Source: Thermoplasmata archaeon (GTDB taxonomy: Archaea; Thermoplasmatota; Thermoplasmata; Sysuiplasmatales; Sysuiplasmataceae). From it: a DNA stretch of 5,136 bases. The stretch covers positions 1 through 5,136 of the forward strand of contig JAJYOM010000125.1 in the NCBI GenBank assembly GCA_021796175.1. Reading direction: 5' to 3'. Below the pieces are notes generated by a model. That model was not told where the DNA came from. It made no database searches and worked only from the letters and a program-made list of their open reading frames with translations. Both the position numbers and the translations under genes were made by a program. Below, one piece after another: positions 1-4,788 of this stretch (its first letter is position 1; every line of letters begins with the position of its first letter).

Positions 1-139
1 TCATCCTCAGCATACTCCTGAACGCGTCGTAGGGTATGGCGTAGGCGGAGATCACTCCGTGTAAAGTGCTCATGTAACCGGACAGTGCTATAACTGCTAC
101 CATGAAGCAGAGAATTACAACAGCTGTCAGTCTCCTCAT
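1..139 (-). CDS. N-terminal part of an unidentified membrane-anchored or secreted protein (runs off left edge)
   Basis: An open frame on the minus strand runs without a stop from ATG codons at 142-140 and 139-137 to the left edge, giving about 46 residues. It begins MRRLTAVVILCFMVAVIALSG, i.e. two arginines followed by about 18 hydrophobic residues, the shape of a signal peptide or an N-terminal membrane anchor. The following stretch (STLHGVISAYAIPYDAFRSM) would be outside the cell. A GGTGA Shine-Dalgarno-like sequence lies at 150-146, six bases before the ATG at 139 and only three before the ATG at 142, so I prefer 139. This is the only gene here with an evident ribosome binding site. I see no lipobox. 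The family is not recognisable from this fragment. It is transcribed divergently from the 422-508 RNA candidate and cca. Confidence 0.6.
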   Translation of the reverse strand, partial: MRRLTAVVILCFMVAVIALSGYMSTLHGVISAYAIPYDAFRSMLRM

Positions 140-181
140 CATCTCTCACCATGGCCGTTTCTAACCCACAATTTTACAGGC

Positions 182-188
182 ATTATAA
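182..188 (-). promoter_or_regulatory. TATA box for the leftward gene at 139
   Basis: The minus strand reads TTATAAT here. Transcription starting about 25 bases downstream (near 160) would leave a leader of about 20 bases that contains the GGTGA ribosome binding site at 150-146. This fits a short leadered message, unlike the leaderless pattern of the other genes. Box and spacing are seen; use is inferred. Confidence 0.4.
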
Positions 189-223
189 GTAATGTCACTG
201 CATTTTTGGCAGAAGGACGGCAA

Positions 224-280
224 ACAGACAGGTTCGCGCGGCGCGGAAACGGAAGTCTGCGCCGGCAGACCCCTGCCTGT
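224..280 (-). other. Possible structured RNA or leader element, minus strand
   Basis: Arms at 272-280 and 224-232 can form nine pairs in minus-strand RNA (ACAGGCAGG with CCUGUCUGU, one G-U). On the plus strand the same position is an A/C mismatch, so the minus strand is the better fit. Inside lies a perfect six-pair hairpin, GUCUGC-CGGC-GCAGAC (270-255). An alternative stem, 239-244 with 259-264 (CGGCGC/GCGCCG), is mutually exclusive with it, which leaves room for two conformations. A minus-strand TATA-like box at 303-309 would place transcription start at about 280, the outer edge of the stem. It could be a small RNA, or the upstream part of a 140-base leader of the gene at 139. No known family is recognised, and the GC-rich patch could fold by chance. 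Confidence 0.25.
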
Positions 281-302
281 AATTCTGTCCACAATTTGTC
301 AC

Positions 303-309
303 TATTTAT
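303..309 (-). promoter_or_regulatory. TATA-like box facing the 224-280 structured element
   Basis: The minus strand reads ATAAATA. About 26 bases downstream is position 280, where the outer stem of the structured element begins. The motif is AT-rich and near-symmetrical, so it could also be read on the plus strand, but no start codon or structure lies at the right distance there. Confidence 0.25.
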
Positions 310-367
310 GACATCCACTTCATCGGATGATCCCATCCACAGATGTGTGCTGGCAGCGAAGCAGAAA

Positions 368-388
368 AACGACGTTCGTTAATACGAA
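368..388 (+). promoter_or_regulatory. Overlapping inverted repeats, candidate operator
   Basis: Two inverted repeats share a central half-site: AACGA-CGT-TCGTT (368-380) and TTCGT-TAAT-ACGAA (375-388). Both have perfect five-base arms. They end two or three bases before the TATA box at 391-399, where an archaeal regulator could help or block TBP/TFB binding. This is typical of a dimeric helix-turn-helix operator, but the regulator is not in the window and the function is inferred. Confidence 0.35.
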
Positions 389-390
389 TT

Positions 391-399
391 TACTTATAT
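391..399 (+). promoter_or_regulatory. TATA box for the 422-508 RNA candidate
   Basis: The plus strand reads TACTTATAT after an AATT stretch, close to the archaeal TATA consensus. With the usual spacing of about 25 bases the predicted start is near 421, one base before the hairpin begins. No start codon of a plausible gene lies at that distance: the next ATG, at 443, opens only six codons. This supports a non-coding product or a long leader. Confidence 0.45.
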
Positions 400-421
400 G
401 ACGGTAGTAATGATCTCATTC

Positions 422-512
422 GGTGCCAAGGATCCGAGGCTGATGGCTCAACTTTCCTCCTAAGCAAACTGTTTTATCCCCACCACATCGGCTTTGGTTT
501 TTGGCACTTACA
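422..512 (+). ncRNA. Candidate structured small RNA or structured cca leader
   Basis: Positions 422-434 pair with 496-508 (13 pairs). After a single bulged C at 435, positions 436-445 pair with 486-495 (10 pairs), giving a nearly continuous 23-pair helix with 16 Watson-Crick and 7 G-U pairs. The G-U pairs would become A/C mismatches on the other strand, so plus-strand RNA is implied. The 40-base loop (446-485) is pyrimidine-rich and contains CCUCC at 456-460. One base after the helix comes ACA (510-512), as in archaeal H/ACA guides, but the loop lacks the GA pairs of a kink-turn, so that identity is weak. A TATA box lies about 25 bases upstream. It may end before the cca promoter, giving about 90-105 bases, or run into cca as a 130-base leader. 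It matches no RNA family I recognise and is not a normal tRNA. Confidence 0.45.
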
Positions 513-521
513 TCTAATGCC

Positions 522-531
522 TAATTTTAAC
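522..531 (+). promoter_or_regulatory. TATA-like box of cca, leaderless start
   Basis: The sequence TAATTTTAAC is centred at about 527, 24 bases before the ATG at 551, so transcription would start at or next to the start codon. No Shine-Dalgarno sequence lies between. The spacing favours ATG 551 over TTG 542 or the later ATGs at 575 and 590. Confidence 0.4.
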
Positions 532-550
532 ACGCTTCAGATTGTCTGGG

Positions 551-1948
551 ATGCAATCTTTATTGAATGACTCAATGATTTCCATCAAGATGGATCGAGA
601 TACGGAGAAACGGGTACTGAAGAGGATCAGACCAACCGCAAGGGAATCCGAGATGATTGAATCGGCCGCCTCGAGGGTCGTTGACGGGGTTAACAGCGAA
701 TCGCCGCGATATTTCAGCGAGGTCGGCGGAAAGATAACACCGGTTATCGTCGGGTCTGTTGCAAAGGGCACTTATCTCAAGGAGGCGGATGTGGATGTTT
801 TCATGACCTTCCCGGTTACTGCAGGAAGGGATGTCCTTGAAAAAGTGGGACTGGAGTTGGGCAGGAAGGTCCTTGATAAACCGGTTGTAAAGTACGCTGA
901 GCATCCTTACATCAGGGGCGTCATGGGCGGTGTGAATATCGACCTTGTCCCGTGCTACGCTGTGGAAGATCCGGGAATGAAGATGTCGGCGGTAGACAGA
1001 ACACCTTTCCAGTCGAGATATGTAAACAGCAAAATAGAGCAGTTTCAGAGAGACGAGGTCCGGCTGCTTAAGCGGTTCTTCAAGGGCATCGGAGTCTATG
1101 GGGCTGAGGCCAGGGTCAACGGCTTTTCCGGATATCTTACAGAGCTGCTGGTGCTGTCCTACGGCACATTCGCCGCTACAGTAAATTCAATTTCCCGGTG
1201 GAAAAGGGGTGAAGTGGTGATTGTTCCGGGCACGAAACTGGGCGCAAAGCTGGAAGGTTCCGACGCGCTTCTCACTCTGCCTGACCCGGTTGACGCCGAT
1301 CGCAATGTGGCGGCAGCTCTGGGACCTGACGCATTCTCTATCGCTGTGATGGCCTGCCACAGGTACGTGCGGAGGGCTGACATCCGTTTCTTTTTCCCGG
1401 TGCAGCAACCACCTGCAGACCTGCCTTCGATAAAGAGGGCCATCAGCGAATCCGGTCATGGACTTCTGCTGCTCACAATCGCGAAGCCGGACGTTGTGGA
1501 TGACAACCTCTACCCTCAGATCCAGAAGGCGAAGAGGAACATAATTTCCCTCCTGAACAAGCACGAATTCGTGGTGAACAGGACTGCCTTCTCTGTAGAC
1601 GGTAAAATCAAGATTCTTTTCGAGATGAGGCAGAGGACTTACCCTTCAAGCTGGCTGAGAGCCGGCCCAGAGGGCTGGTCATCCAACTCACCTGTGTTCA
1701 TAGACAAGCACCGAAAAGCGGGAGGCAGTGTCTCGCTTGTGGACGGTGTTCTCTACTCCGAAGAGAAGAAACCATTCGCGACGCCCGGAAGACTTCTGGA
1801 GAACAGCATTGGGGAACTGAGCCTCGGAGCGGATATAGACGGCATGAAGCACACAGCAGAAGTCAGTTCAGATGCAGCTGTAATAGATGCAGGCAACAGG
1901 GCATTGCTCAGCAGCCTCCTCTTCTACAGGTTTCCGTGGGAATACTGA
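551..1948 (+). CDS. cca: Archaeal-type CCA-adding enzyme (tRNA nucleotidyltransferase, class I)
   Basis: This enzyme adds or repairs the 3'-terminal CCA of tRNAs from CTP and ATP without a nucleic acid template, in the cytoplasm. From ATG 551 it has 465 residues, slightly longer than the roughly 440 usual in the family. The N-terminal nucleotidyltransferase domain carries GSVAKGTYL (68-76) and the metal-binding DVD (Asp80, Asp82), with the third carboxylate at Asp131 in VNIDLVPCY. Family signatures follow: AVDRTPF (147-153), EVRLLKRF, YGAEARVNGFSGYLTELL (about 183-200), DPVDADRNVAAAL (245-257) and KPDVVDDNLYPQ (312-323), then the variable tRNA-binding C-terminal region. All catalytic residues are present, so it should be active. 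An in-frame TTG at 542 would add three residues; promoter spacing favours 551. The stop is one base from the end of the convergent membrane-protein gene. A structured RNA candidate lies just upstream and could be part of its leader. Confidence 0.97.
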   Translation: MQSLLNDSMISIKMDRDTEKRVLKRIRPTARESEMIESAASRVVDGVNSESPRYFSEVGGKITPVIVGSVAKGTYLKEADVDVFMTFPVTAGRDVLEKVGLELGRKVLDKPVVKYAEHPYIRGVMGGVNIDLVPCYAVEDPGMKMSAVDRTPFQSRYVNSKIEQFQRDEVRLLKRFFKGIGVYGAEARVNGFSGYLTELLVLSYGTFAATVNSISRWKRGEVVIVPGTKLGAKLEGSDALLTLPDPVDADRNVAAALGPDAFSIAVMACHRYVRRADIRFFFPVQQPPADLPSIKRAISESGHGLLLLTIAKPDVVDDNLYPQIQKAKRNIISLLNKHEFVVNRTAFSVDGKIKILFEMRQRTYPSSWLRAGPEGWSSNSPVFIDKHRKAGGSVSLVDGVLYSEEKKPFATPGRLLENSIGELSLGADIDGMKHTAEVSSDAAVIDAGNRALLSSLLFYRFPWEY

Positions 1949-1949
1949 T

Positions 1950-2639
1950 CTACGTCACTGTGAAACCGTAAACACCGCTCTTTGCCTGTGTTCCGCTTCC
2001 TGATTTTGCAACAACGTAGAACTGATAGTAGCCTGCAGAAACTGTCATTATGTACTGGTAATTGAAATTAGACACGTACGACATTGTGTATACAGATGTT
2101 GTGGATGAATTGAAAGTAATATACAGCGTTGCCTTTGCGGACCCTATCGAGAGCACATGCGCTGTTATGTTGACCTGTCCGGCCGCAATGGTCGGGGCGG
2201 AAGTTATGTTGAGCGGCACCGATACCCAGGTGGACCCTGACTGCCTGTGCATCGTAATTGCATCTGTCCCATGGAAAGATGGTGGTGTGGCGAATGCGAA
2301 TGGAGGATTCAGCAGCAATATCCATATCGCAACTGCAGTCACCAGGTAGGTTCCGCCCTTGTAGATGTAATCCTTCCGTTTGTAAGAGGACAGGTTCACC
2401 TTCAACGCCCTGAAAAGCAGCTTGAACAGGCCGTAGACCATGGCGATTATGATAAGGAATCCGAGAATGCTGCTCACATATATCGTTGCAGCCGCAGCAG
2501 CCGCGCCAACGAGTATGCCAAATACCGTTGTGATGATAACGATCTTGCTGTCCGCAAGATCCTTCTCTATGAACGCTCTTTCGTCGAATTGCGGAGGTAC
2601 GAAGCTGTATTCATCTTCTACCTTCTTTTTCTTGGCCAC
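1950..2639 (-). CDS. Unidentified membrane protein with three helices and an outer beta-rich domain
   Basis: This 229-residue protein has no family I recognise. It starts with GTG at 2639; an in-frame TAA four codons upstream (2651-2649) rules out a longer form. The lysine-rich N-terminus (MAKKKK) and about 30 charged residues should lie in the cytoplasm. Hydrophobic segments at about 33-53, 55-77 and 97-118 look like three membrane helices, the first with six alanines in a row (46-51). A basic loop between helices 2 and 3 (RALK, KRKD) gives an N-in, C-out topology by the positive-inside rule. The last 110 residues are rich in Ser, Thr, Tyr and Val, have alternating beta-like hydrophobicity and carry three N-glycosylation sequons (Asn144, Asn157, Asn177), which suggests an Ig-like or similar beta-sandwich outer domain. 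A surface or envelope role is inference. It is convergent with cca and divergent from the small gene at 2868. Confidence 0.85.
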   Translation of the reverse strand: MAKKKKVEDEYSFVPPQFDERAFIEKDLADSKIVIITTVFGILVGAAAAAATIYVSSILGFLIIIAMVYGLFKLLFRALKVNLSSYKRKDYIYKGGTYLVTAVAIWILLLNPPFAFATPPSFHGTDAITMHRQSGSTWVSVPLNITSAPTIAAGQVNITAHVLSIGSAKATLYITFNSSTTSVYTMSYVSNFNYQYIMTVSAGYYQFYVVAKSGSGTQAKSGVYGFTVT

Positions 2640-2661
2640 GATATCCCCTTACAGAATGTAG

Positions 2662-2670
2662 GCTAAAAAC
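2662..2670 (-). promoter_or_regulatory. Weak TATA-like box of the membrane-protein gene
   Basis: The minus strand reads GTTTTTAGC, centred about 27 bases before the GTG at 2639, the spacing for a leaderless or near-leaderless message. The box is a poor match. A GGGGAT sequence at 2648-2643 could act as a weak ribosome binding site instead, but it sits only three bases from the GTG. Confidence 0.3.
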
Positions 2671-2814
2671 GTTTCCCAGTTGGGCCGGAAGATAAGCGAG
2701 AACGCTGACGCTGAACTGCTATTTGATATTCACCCACGCAGCCTCGTTCTAAGGCTCCTGCATGATCATTTTCCATGTTCCAGCGGTTGATTCTTCTTGC
2801 AGTCCCTTCGTTTC

Positions 2815-2859
2815 CGGTCACCTCTCCCCTCTCCTGTTTAAATACACCTTATCGGTCAC
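2815..2859 (+). promoter_or_regulatory. Consensus TATA box flanked by a direct repeat
   Basis: TTTAAATA at 2837-2844 is an excellent archaeal TATA box. Its centre is about 27 bases before the ATG at 2868, which points to a leaderless transcript. The seven-base word CGGTCAC occurs upstream at 2815-2821 and again between box and start at 2853-2859, on either side of the box. Such a pair could bind a regulator, though seven bases may recur by chance. A pyrimidine tract (CCTCTCCCCTCTCCT) lies between the first repeat and the box. Confidence 0.5.
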
Positions 2860-2867
2860 AATACATC

Positions 2868-2969
2868 ATGGAAGAAATGGCTGAGTTCATCCATGACGCG
2901 GATGACACCGATGATTGCAGCTGGGAGGGCATCTACAGGCTCTATGGCTGCGATCCGCTGTTCGCATGA
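2868..2969 (+). CDS. Very small acidic protein, 33 residues, leaderless
   Basis: A short open frame, MEEMAEFIHDADDTDDCSW and so on to a TGA at 2967-2969, follows the best TATA box of the window at the exact distance for a leaderless message. It is followed 22 bases later by a hairpin and T-tract. Ten of 33 residues are Asp or Glu against one Arg, so the protein is strongly acidic. Two cysteines (17, 28) flank an aromatic stretch (WEGIYRLYG). There is no membrane segment and no recognised domain. An in-frame ATG at 2775 would extend it to 64 residues, but it lies upstream of the TATA box and so would not be in the transcript. A DNA- or RNA-mimic, a regulator or a metal-binding peptide are guesses only. 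The promoter and terminator frame make a real gene likelier than the short length alone would suggest. Confidence 0.5.
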   Translation: MEEMAEFIHDADDTDDCSWEGIYRLYGCDPLFA

Positions 2970-2991
2970 CGATTAACGCACAACCCATCCC

Positions 2992-3027
2992 GCGGCCTGG
3001 TCTCCTCCGGGCCGCATTTTATTTTTT
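2992..3027 (+). terminator. Hairpin plus T-tract terminator of the small gene
   Basis: A nine-pair stem (2992-3000 with 3007-3015, GCGGCCTGG/CCGGGCCGC, one G-T) closes a six-base loop and is followed directly by ATTTTATTTTTT at 3016-3027. It has the form of a bacterial intrinsic terminator. In archaea the U-rich tract itself is the main signal. The T-tract overlaps the last codons of the convergent kinase gene, whose lysine codons and TAA supply it. Confidence 0.6.
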
Positions 3028-3960
3028 GGAGTGACTGGCCAGTGCAATTTCCAGCTGTGTCTTCGTCGGCAGACCCCTTATGCCCCCTTTCCTGGTGCAT
3101 TTCAGTGCCGCATTCATCGAAGCGTATCGCATTGCTGAATGGAAATCCAGGCCGCGAACTGTGCCACAGAGGAAGCCGGCATCATAAGCGTCTCCCGCAC
3201 CGGTGGCATCTACCGCATCGACCGAAAATGTCTCCTGGGATACCTTATTTCCATTCGCTATTCCAAACGACCCCCTTGAACCGTCCTTTACAACGACAGT
3301 TTCAAATCCCCTGTTCCTGAGCTCAGTCGCCACCTGTTGCGCAGATTTCTTTTTTCCGTATAGCAGATGCCAGTCTTCTGTTGAAACGAATATGGTGTCG
3401 ACGTACTCTGACACCTCTTCAAATGCATCTGCAGCCGTGCTTCTGTCCCACAGCTTCGGCCTGTAATTTATGTCGTAACTCACTGTCAACCCGGCATTCT
3501 TAGCTGTTCGGGCAGCCTTCAACACGCTTTTCCGTGCTACTTTGCCAATTGCCTGTGCAATGCCACTGAAGTGAAATATCTCGGCGCTCCTGATCCTGTC
3601 AAGCTGTGAAGTGGAAATAACGAGCCTGCCCGCACTGCTTCCTTTCCTGTAGTAAGTGAATACATGGTCTCCCCCGCCAAGCAGTGTAATGAAATACAGT
3701 CCGGTGTAGCCATCCTTGATAACAGTCAGCGAATCTGTCTTCACCCCTTCCTTCTCAAGATGAACCTTCAGCTCTCTGCCGAAGTAATCATCTCCAACCG
3801 CGCTTATCACATATGATTTCACGCCGAGCCTCCTGGCGGATATGGCAACATTGACGGCATCGCCGCTGAAGCTCAGACCGTACATTCCTTTACCCATGTC
3901 GGAAAATTCCGCCATCGGTTCTCCCATGACGGCTATCCCCTTTCCTTCTGATGCTTTCAT
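3019..3960 (-). CDS. kdgK: PfkB-family sugar kinase, probably 2-keto-3-deoxygluconate kinase
   Basis: This 313-residue protein probably phosphorylates 2-keto-3-deoxygluconate with ATP in the semi-phosphorylative Entner-Doudoroff pathway, in the cytoplasm. It opens with IAVMGEP, as in KDG kinases, then the PfkB N-terminal signature FSGDAVNVAISARRLG (31-46). YYRKGSSAGRL (103-113) and YDINYRPKLW (162-171) are close to the substrate-binding segments of characterised archaeal KDG kinases. The ATP-site motif DATGAGDAYDAGF (251-263) supplies the anion hole and catalytic base Asp257. Length matches the family at about 310. Ribokinase or fructokinase activity is possible, but the YYRKGS and NYRPKLW pair favours KDG. 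The ATG at 3960 has no Shine-Dalgarno sequence and a TATA-like box at 3983-3990, so it is probably leaderless although only 37 bases after the upstream gene. Confidence 0.9.
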   Translation of the reverse strand: MKASEGKGIAVMGEPMAEFSDMGKGMYGLSFSGDAVNVAISARRLGVKSYVISAVGDDYFGRELKVHLEKEGVKTDSLTVIKDGYTGLYFITLLGGGDHVFTYYRKGSSAGRLVISTSQLDRIRSAEIFHFSGIAQAIGKVARKSVLKAARTAKNAGLTVSYDINYRPKLWDRSTAADAFEEVSEYVDTIFVSTEDWHLLYGKKKSAQQVATELRNRGFETVVVKDGSRGSFGIANGNKVSQETFSVDAVDATGAGDAYDAGFLCGTVRGLDFHSAMRYASMNAALKCTRKGGIRGLPTKTQLEIALASHSKK

Positions 3961-3982
3961 CAGACTGAAAACGGCTTTTCCG

Positions 3983-3990
3983 ATTAAAAT
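3983..3990 (-). promoter_or_regulatory. TATA-like box of the kinase gene
   Basis: The minus strand reads ATTTTAAT, centred about 26 bases before the ATG at 3960. It lies inside the 35-base gap after the stop of the molybdopterin gene. It suggests a separate leaderless transcript rather than simple read-through, although co-transcription is not excluded. Confidence 0.4.
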
Positions 3991-3995
3991 GTGAG

Positions 3996-4598
3996 CTATT
4001 GTACTTTCCTGGGGGCGGCAACTTTCTTATGAAGGAACCTGGCGGCCGGATTTTTGAATCTCTCCTCTGTCAGAAAATCTCCCCTCTCATGGTATCCCCT
4101 CTCCTCCCAGAAACCGTCCCTGTATTCCTCGACCAGCTCTATCGCGGCCAGCCATTTTGCGCTTTTCCATCCGTACAGGGAAGGGACAACGAGCCTGACA
4201 GGCGCACCCTGCTCCTGAGAGATTCTGCTTCCGTTCAGTTCGGTCGCGAGCAGCGATTCCTGCATGTTTTCCATTGGCACAACCGTCGTGTATCCATCCA
4301 GCGAATGTATGAACGCATATTCCGCGCCGTCCTCGATTCCTGAAAGTCCGGCGAGCGCACTGAATGGAATGCCCCTCCATTCGCAGTCCCTGATGCTCCA
4401 CTTCGTGACACAATGAAAATCTGCCCGGAGTGTTCTCAATCCCAATTGTTCAAGTTCGCTGAAAGCAAATTCAAGCTTTTTCCTTACGAGTCCAGTCAAC
4501 TGAAACCTGTAATCAGACTCGGCTATTTCCGGCACGCCGTTTATTGTGTATGTGACGAACCTGTGGCCCCAGAACTGGCCGGGCGGCAAATCACTCAT
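3996..4598 (-). CDS. Sulfite-oxidase-like molybdopterin-binding oxidoreductase
   Basis: This 200-residue protein belongs to the oxidoreductase molybdopterin-binding family (sulfite oxidase fold, related to the MsrP/YedY catalytic subunit). DFHCVTKWS at 60-68 contains Cys63, the expected molybdenum ligand, followed by CEWRGIPFSAL. SLDGYTTVVPMENM, PVRLVVPSLYGWKSAKW (about 133-149) and GFWEERGYHERGD near the C-terminus are further family blocks. The N-terminal PPGQF is also typical of the short stand-alone members. There is no Tat signal, haem domain or dimerisation domain, so it is probably a cytoplasmic enzyme that needs a separate electron partner. The substrate cannot be read from sequence: sulfite, sulfoxides and others occur in the superfamily. 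The ATG at 4598 lies about 27 bases from a TATA box, with no ribosome binding site. It is followed by the kinase gene, without an obvious functional link. Confidence 0.92.
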   Translation of the reverse strand: MSDLPPGQFWGHRFVTYTINGVPEIAESDYRFQLTGLVRKKLEFAFSELEQLGLRTLRADFHCVTKWSIRDCEWRGIPFSALAGLSGIEDGAEYAFIHSLDGYTTVVPMENMQESLLATELNGSRISQEQGAPVRLVVPSLYGWKSAKWLAAIELVEEYRDGFWEERGYHERGDFLTEERFKNPAARFLHKKVAAPRKVQ

Positions 4599-4620
4599 GC
4601 CGGATGCTAACAGTCATCGC

Positions 4621-4632
4621 AAATATATCTTT
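4621..4632 (-). promoter_or_regulatory. TATA box of the molybdopterin gene
   Basis: The minus strand reads AAAGATATATTT, centred about 27 bases before the ATG at 4598. The expected start is at or within two bases of the ATG, again a leaderless arrangement. It lies just inside the archaeal-looking side of the composition change. Confidence 0.5.
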
Positions 4633-4639
4633 AATGCCA

Positions 4640-4788
4640 TGAGTTTCCACCCGTCCGGTTGTGAAGGTGCCGGCCCCCTGACCATGGACGGCGGCCTCGG
4701 CGTCCGTGTGCAGGTACTTACGCATCCGGCCGGTGCCGTCGGTGCCGTCGGGGCCAGTAGAGATTTGAGGTGTGTCCACGTGGCGAGC
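4640..4788. other. GC-rich spacer across a composition change
   Basis: This non-coding stretch lies between the molybdopterin promoter and the stop of the dehydrogenase gene. G+C content rises sharply here and stays high to the right edge. It contains a short tandem repeat (4731-4751) and a weak hairpin (GGACG 4686-4690 with CGTCC 4701-4705, no T-tract). I see no gene, attachment site or insertion-sequence end. It is where foreign DNA, or an assembly join, would meet the archaeal genes. Confidence 0.45.
4731..4751. repeat. Short tandem repeat, unit CGGTGCCGT
   Basis: The nine-base unit CGGTGCCGT occurs twice in a row (4731-4739, 4740-4748) and is followed by CGG of a third copy. It lies in the non-coding GC-rich spacer. 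It is probably replication slippage in GC-rich DNA, without evident function. Confidence 0.7.

Noticed and set aside
139..336. Minus-strand open frame of 65 codons ending in an ATGA overlap with the leftward gene
   Set aside because: The overlap resembles translational coupling, but the protein is Arg-rich and low in plausibility, there is no TATA box or ribosome binding site before its ATG, and the frame crosses the structured element. Kept only as a weak possibility.
480..485. CCACCA in the hairpin loop next to the CCA-adding enzyme gene, suggesting a tRNA-like tail sensor
   Set aside because: It is internal, in a C-rich stretch, and partly adjacent to the stem. A six-base word here is easily chance.
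423..507. tRNA gene: 85 bases closed by a seven-pair acceptor-like stem GTGCCAA/TTGGCAC
   Set aside because: There is no TTCRA T-loop, no T stem before the 3' arm, no D-arm GG pattern and no anticodon arm on either strand. The pairing continues far beyond seven pairs.
343..570. Plus-strand open frame of 75 codons upstream of and overlapping the cca start
   Set aside because: It has no promoter at a usable distance, unlikely amino acid content, and overlaps both the RNA hairpin and the cca start in another frame.
2247..2666. Plus-strand open frame of 139 codons opposite the membrane protein
   Set aside because: It is a shadow of the minus-strand gene, whose membrane helices and sequons are coherent. 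The plus-strand product has no sensible pattern.
2740..2756. Hairpin AGCCT-N7-AGGCT in the divergent intergenic region
   Set aside because: It has only five pairs, with no promoter or T-tract placed to make it a terminator or RNA.
4686..4705. Hairpin GGACG-N10-CGTCC downstream of the dehydrogenase gene as its terminator
   Set aside because: It has only five pairs, lies about 85 bases after the stop and lacks a T-tract. Such stems are frequent in GC-rich DNA.
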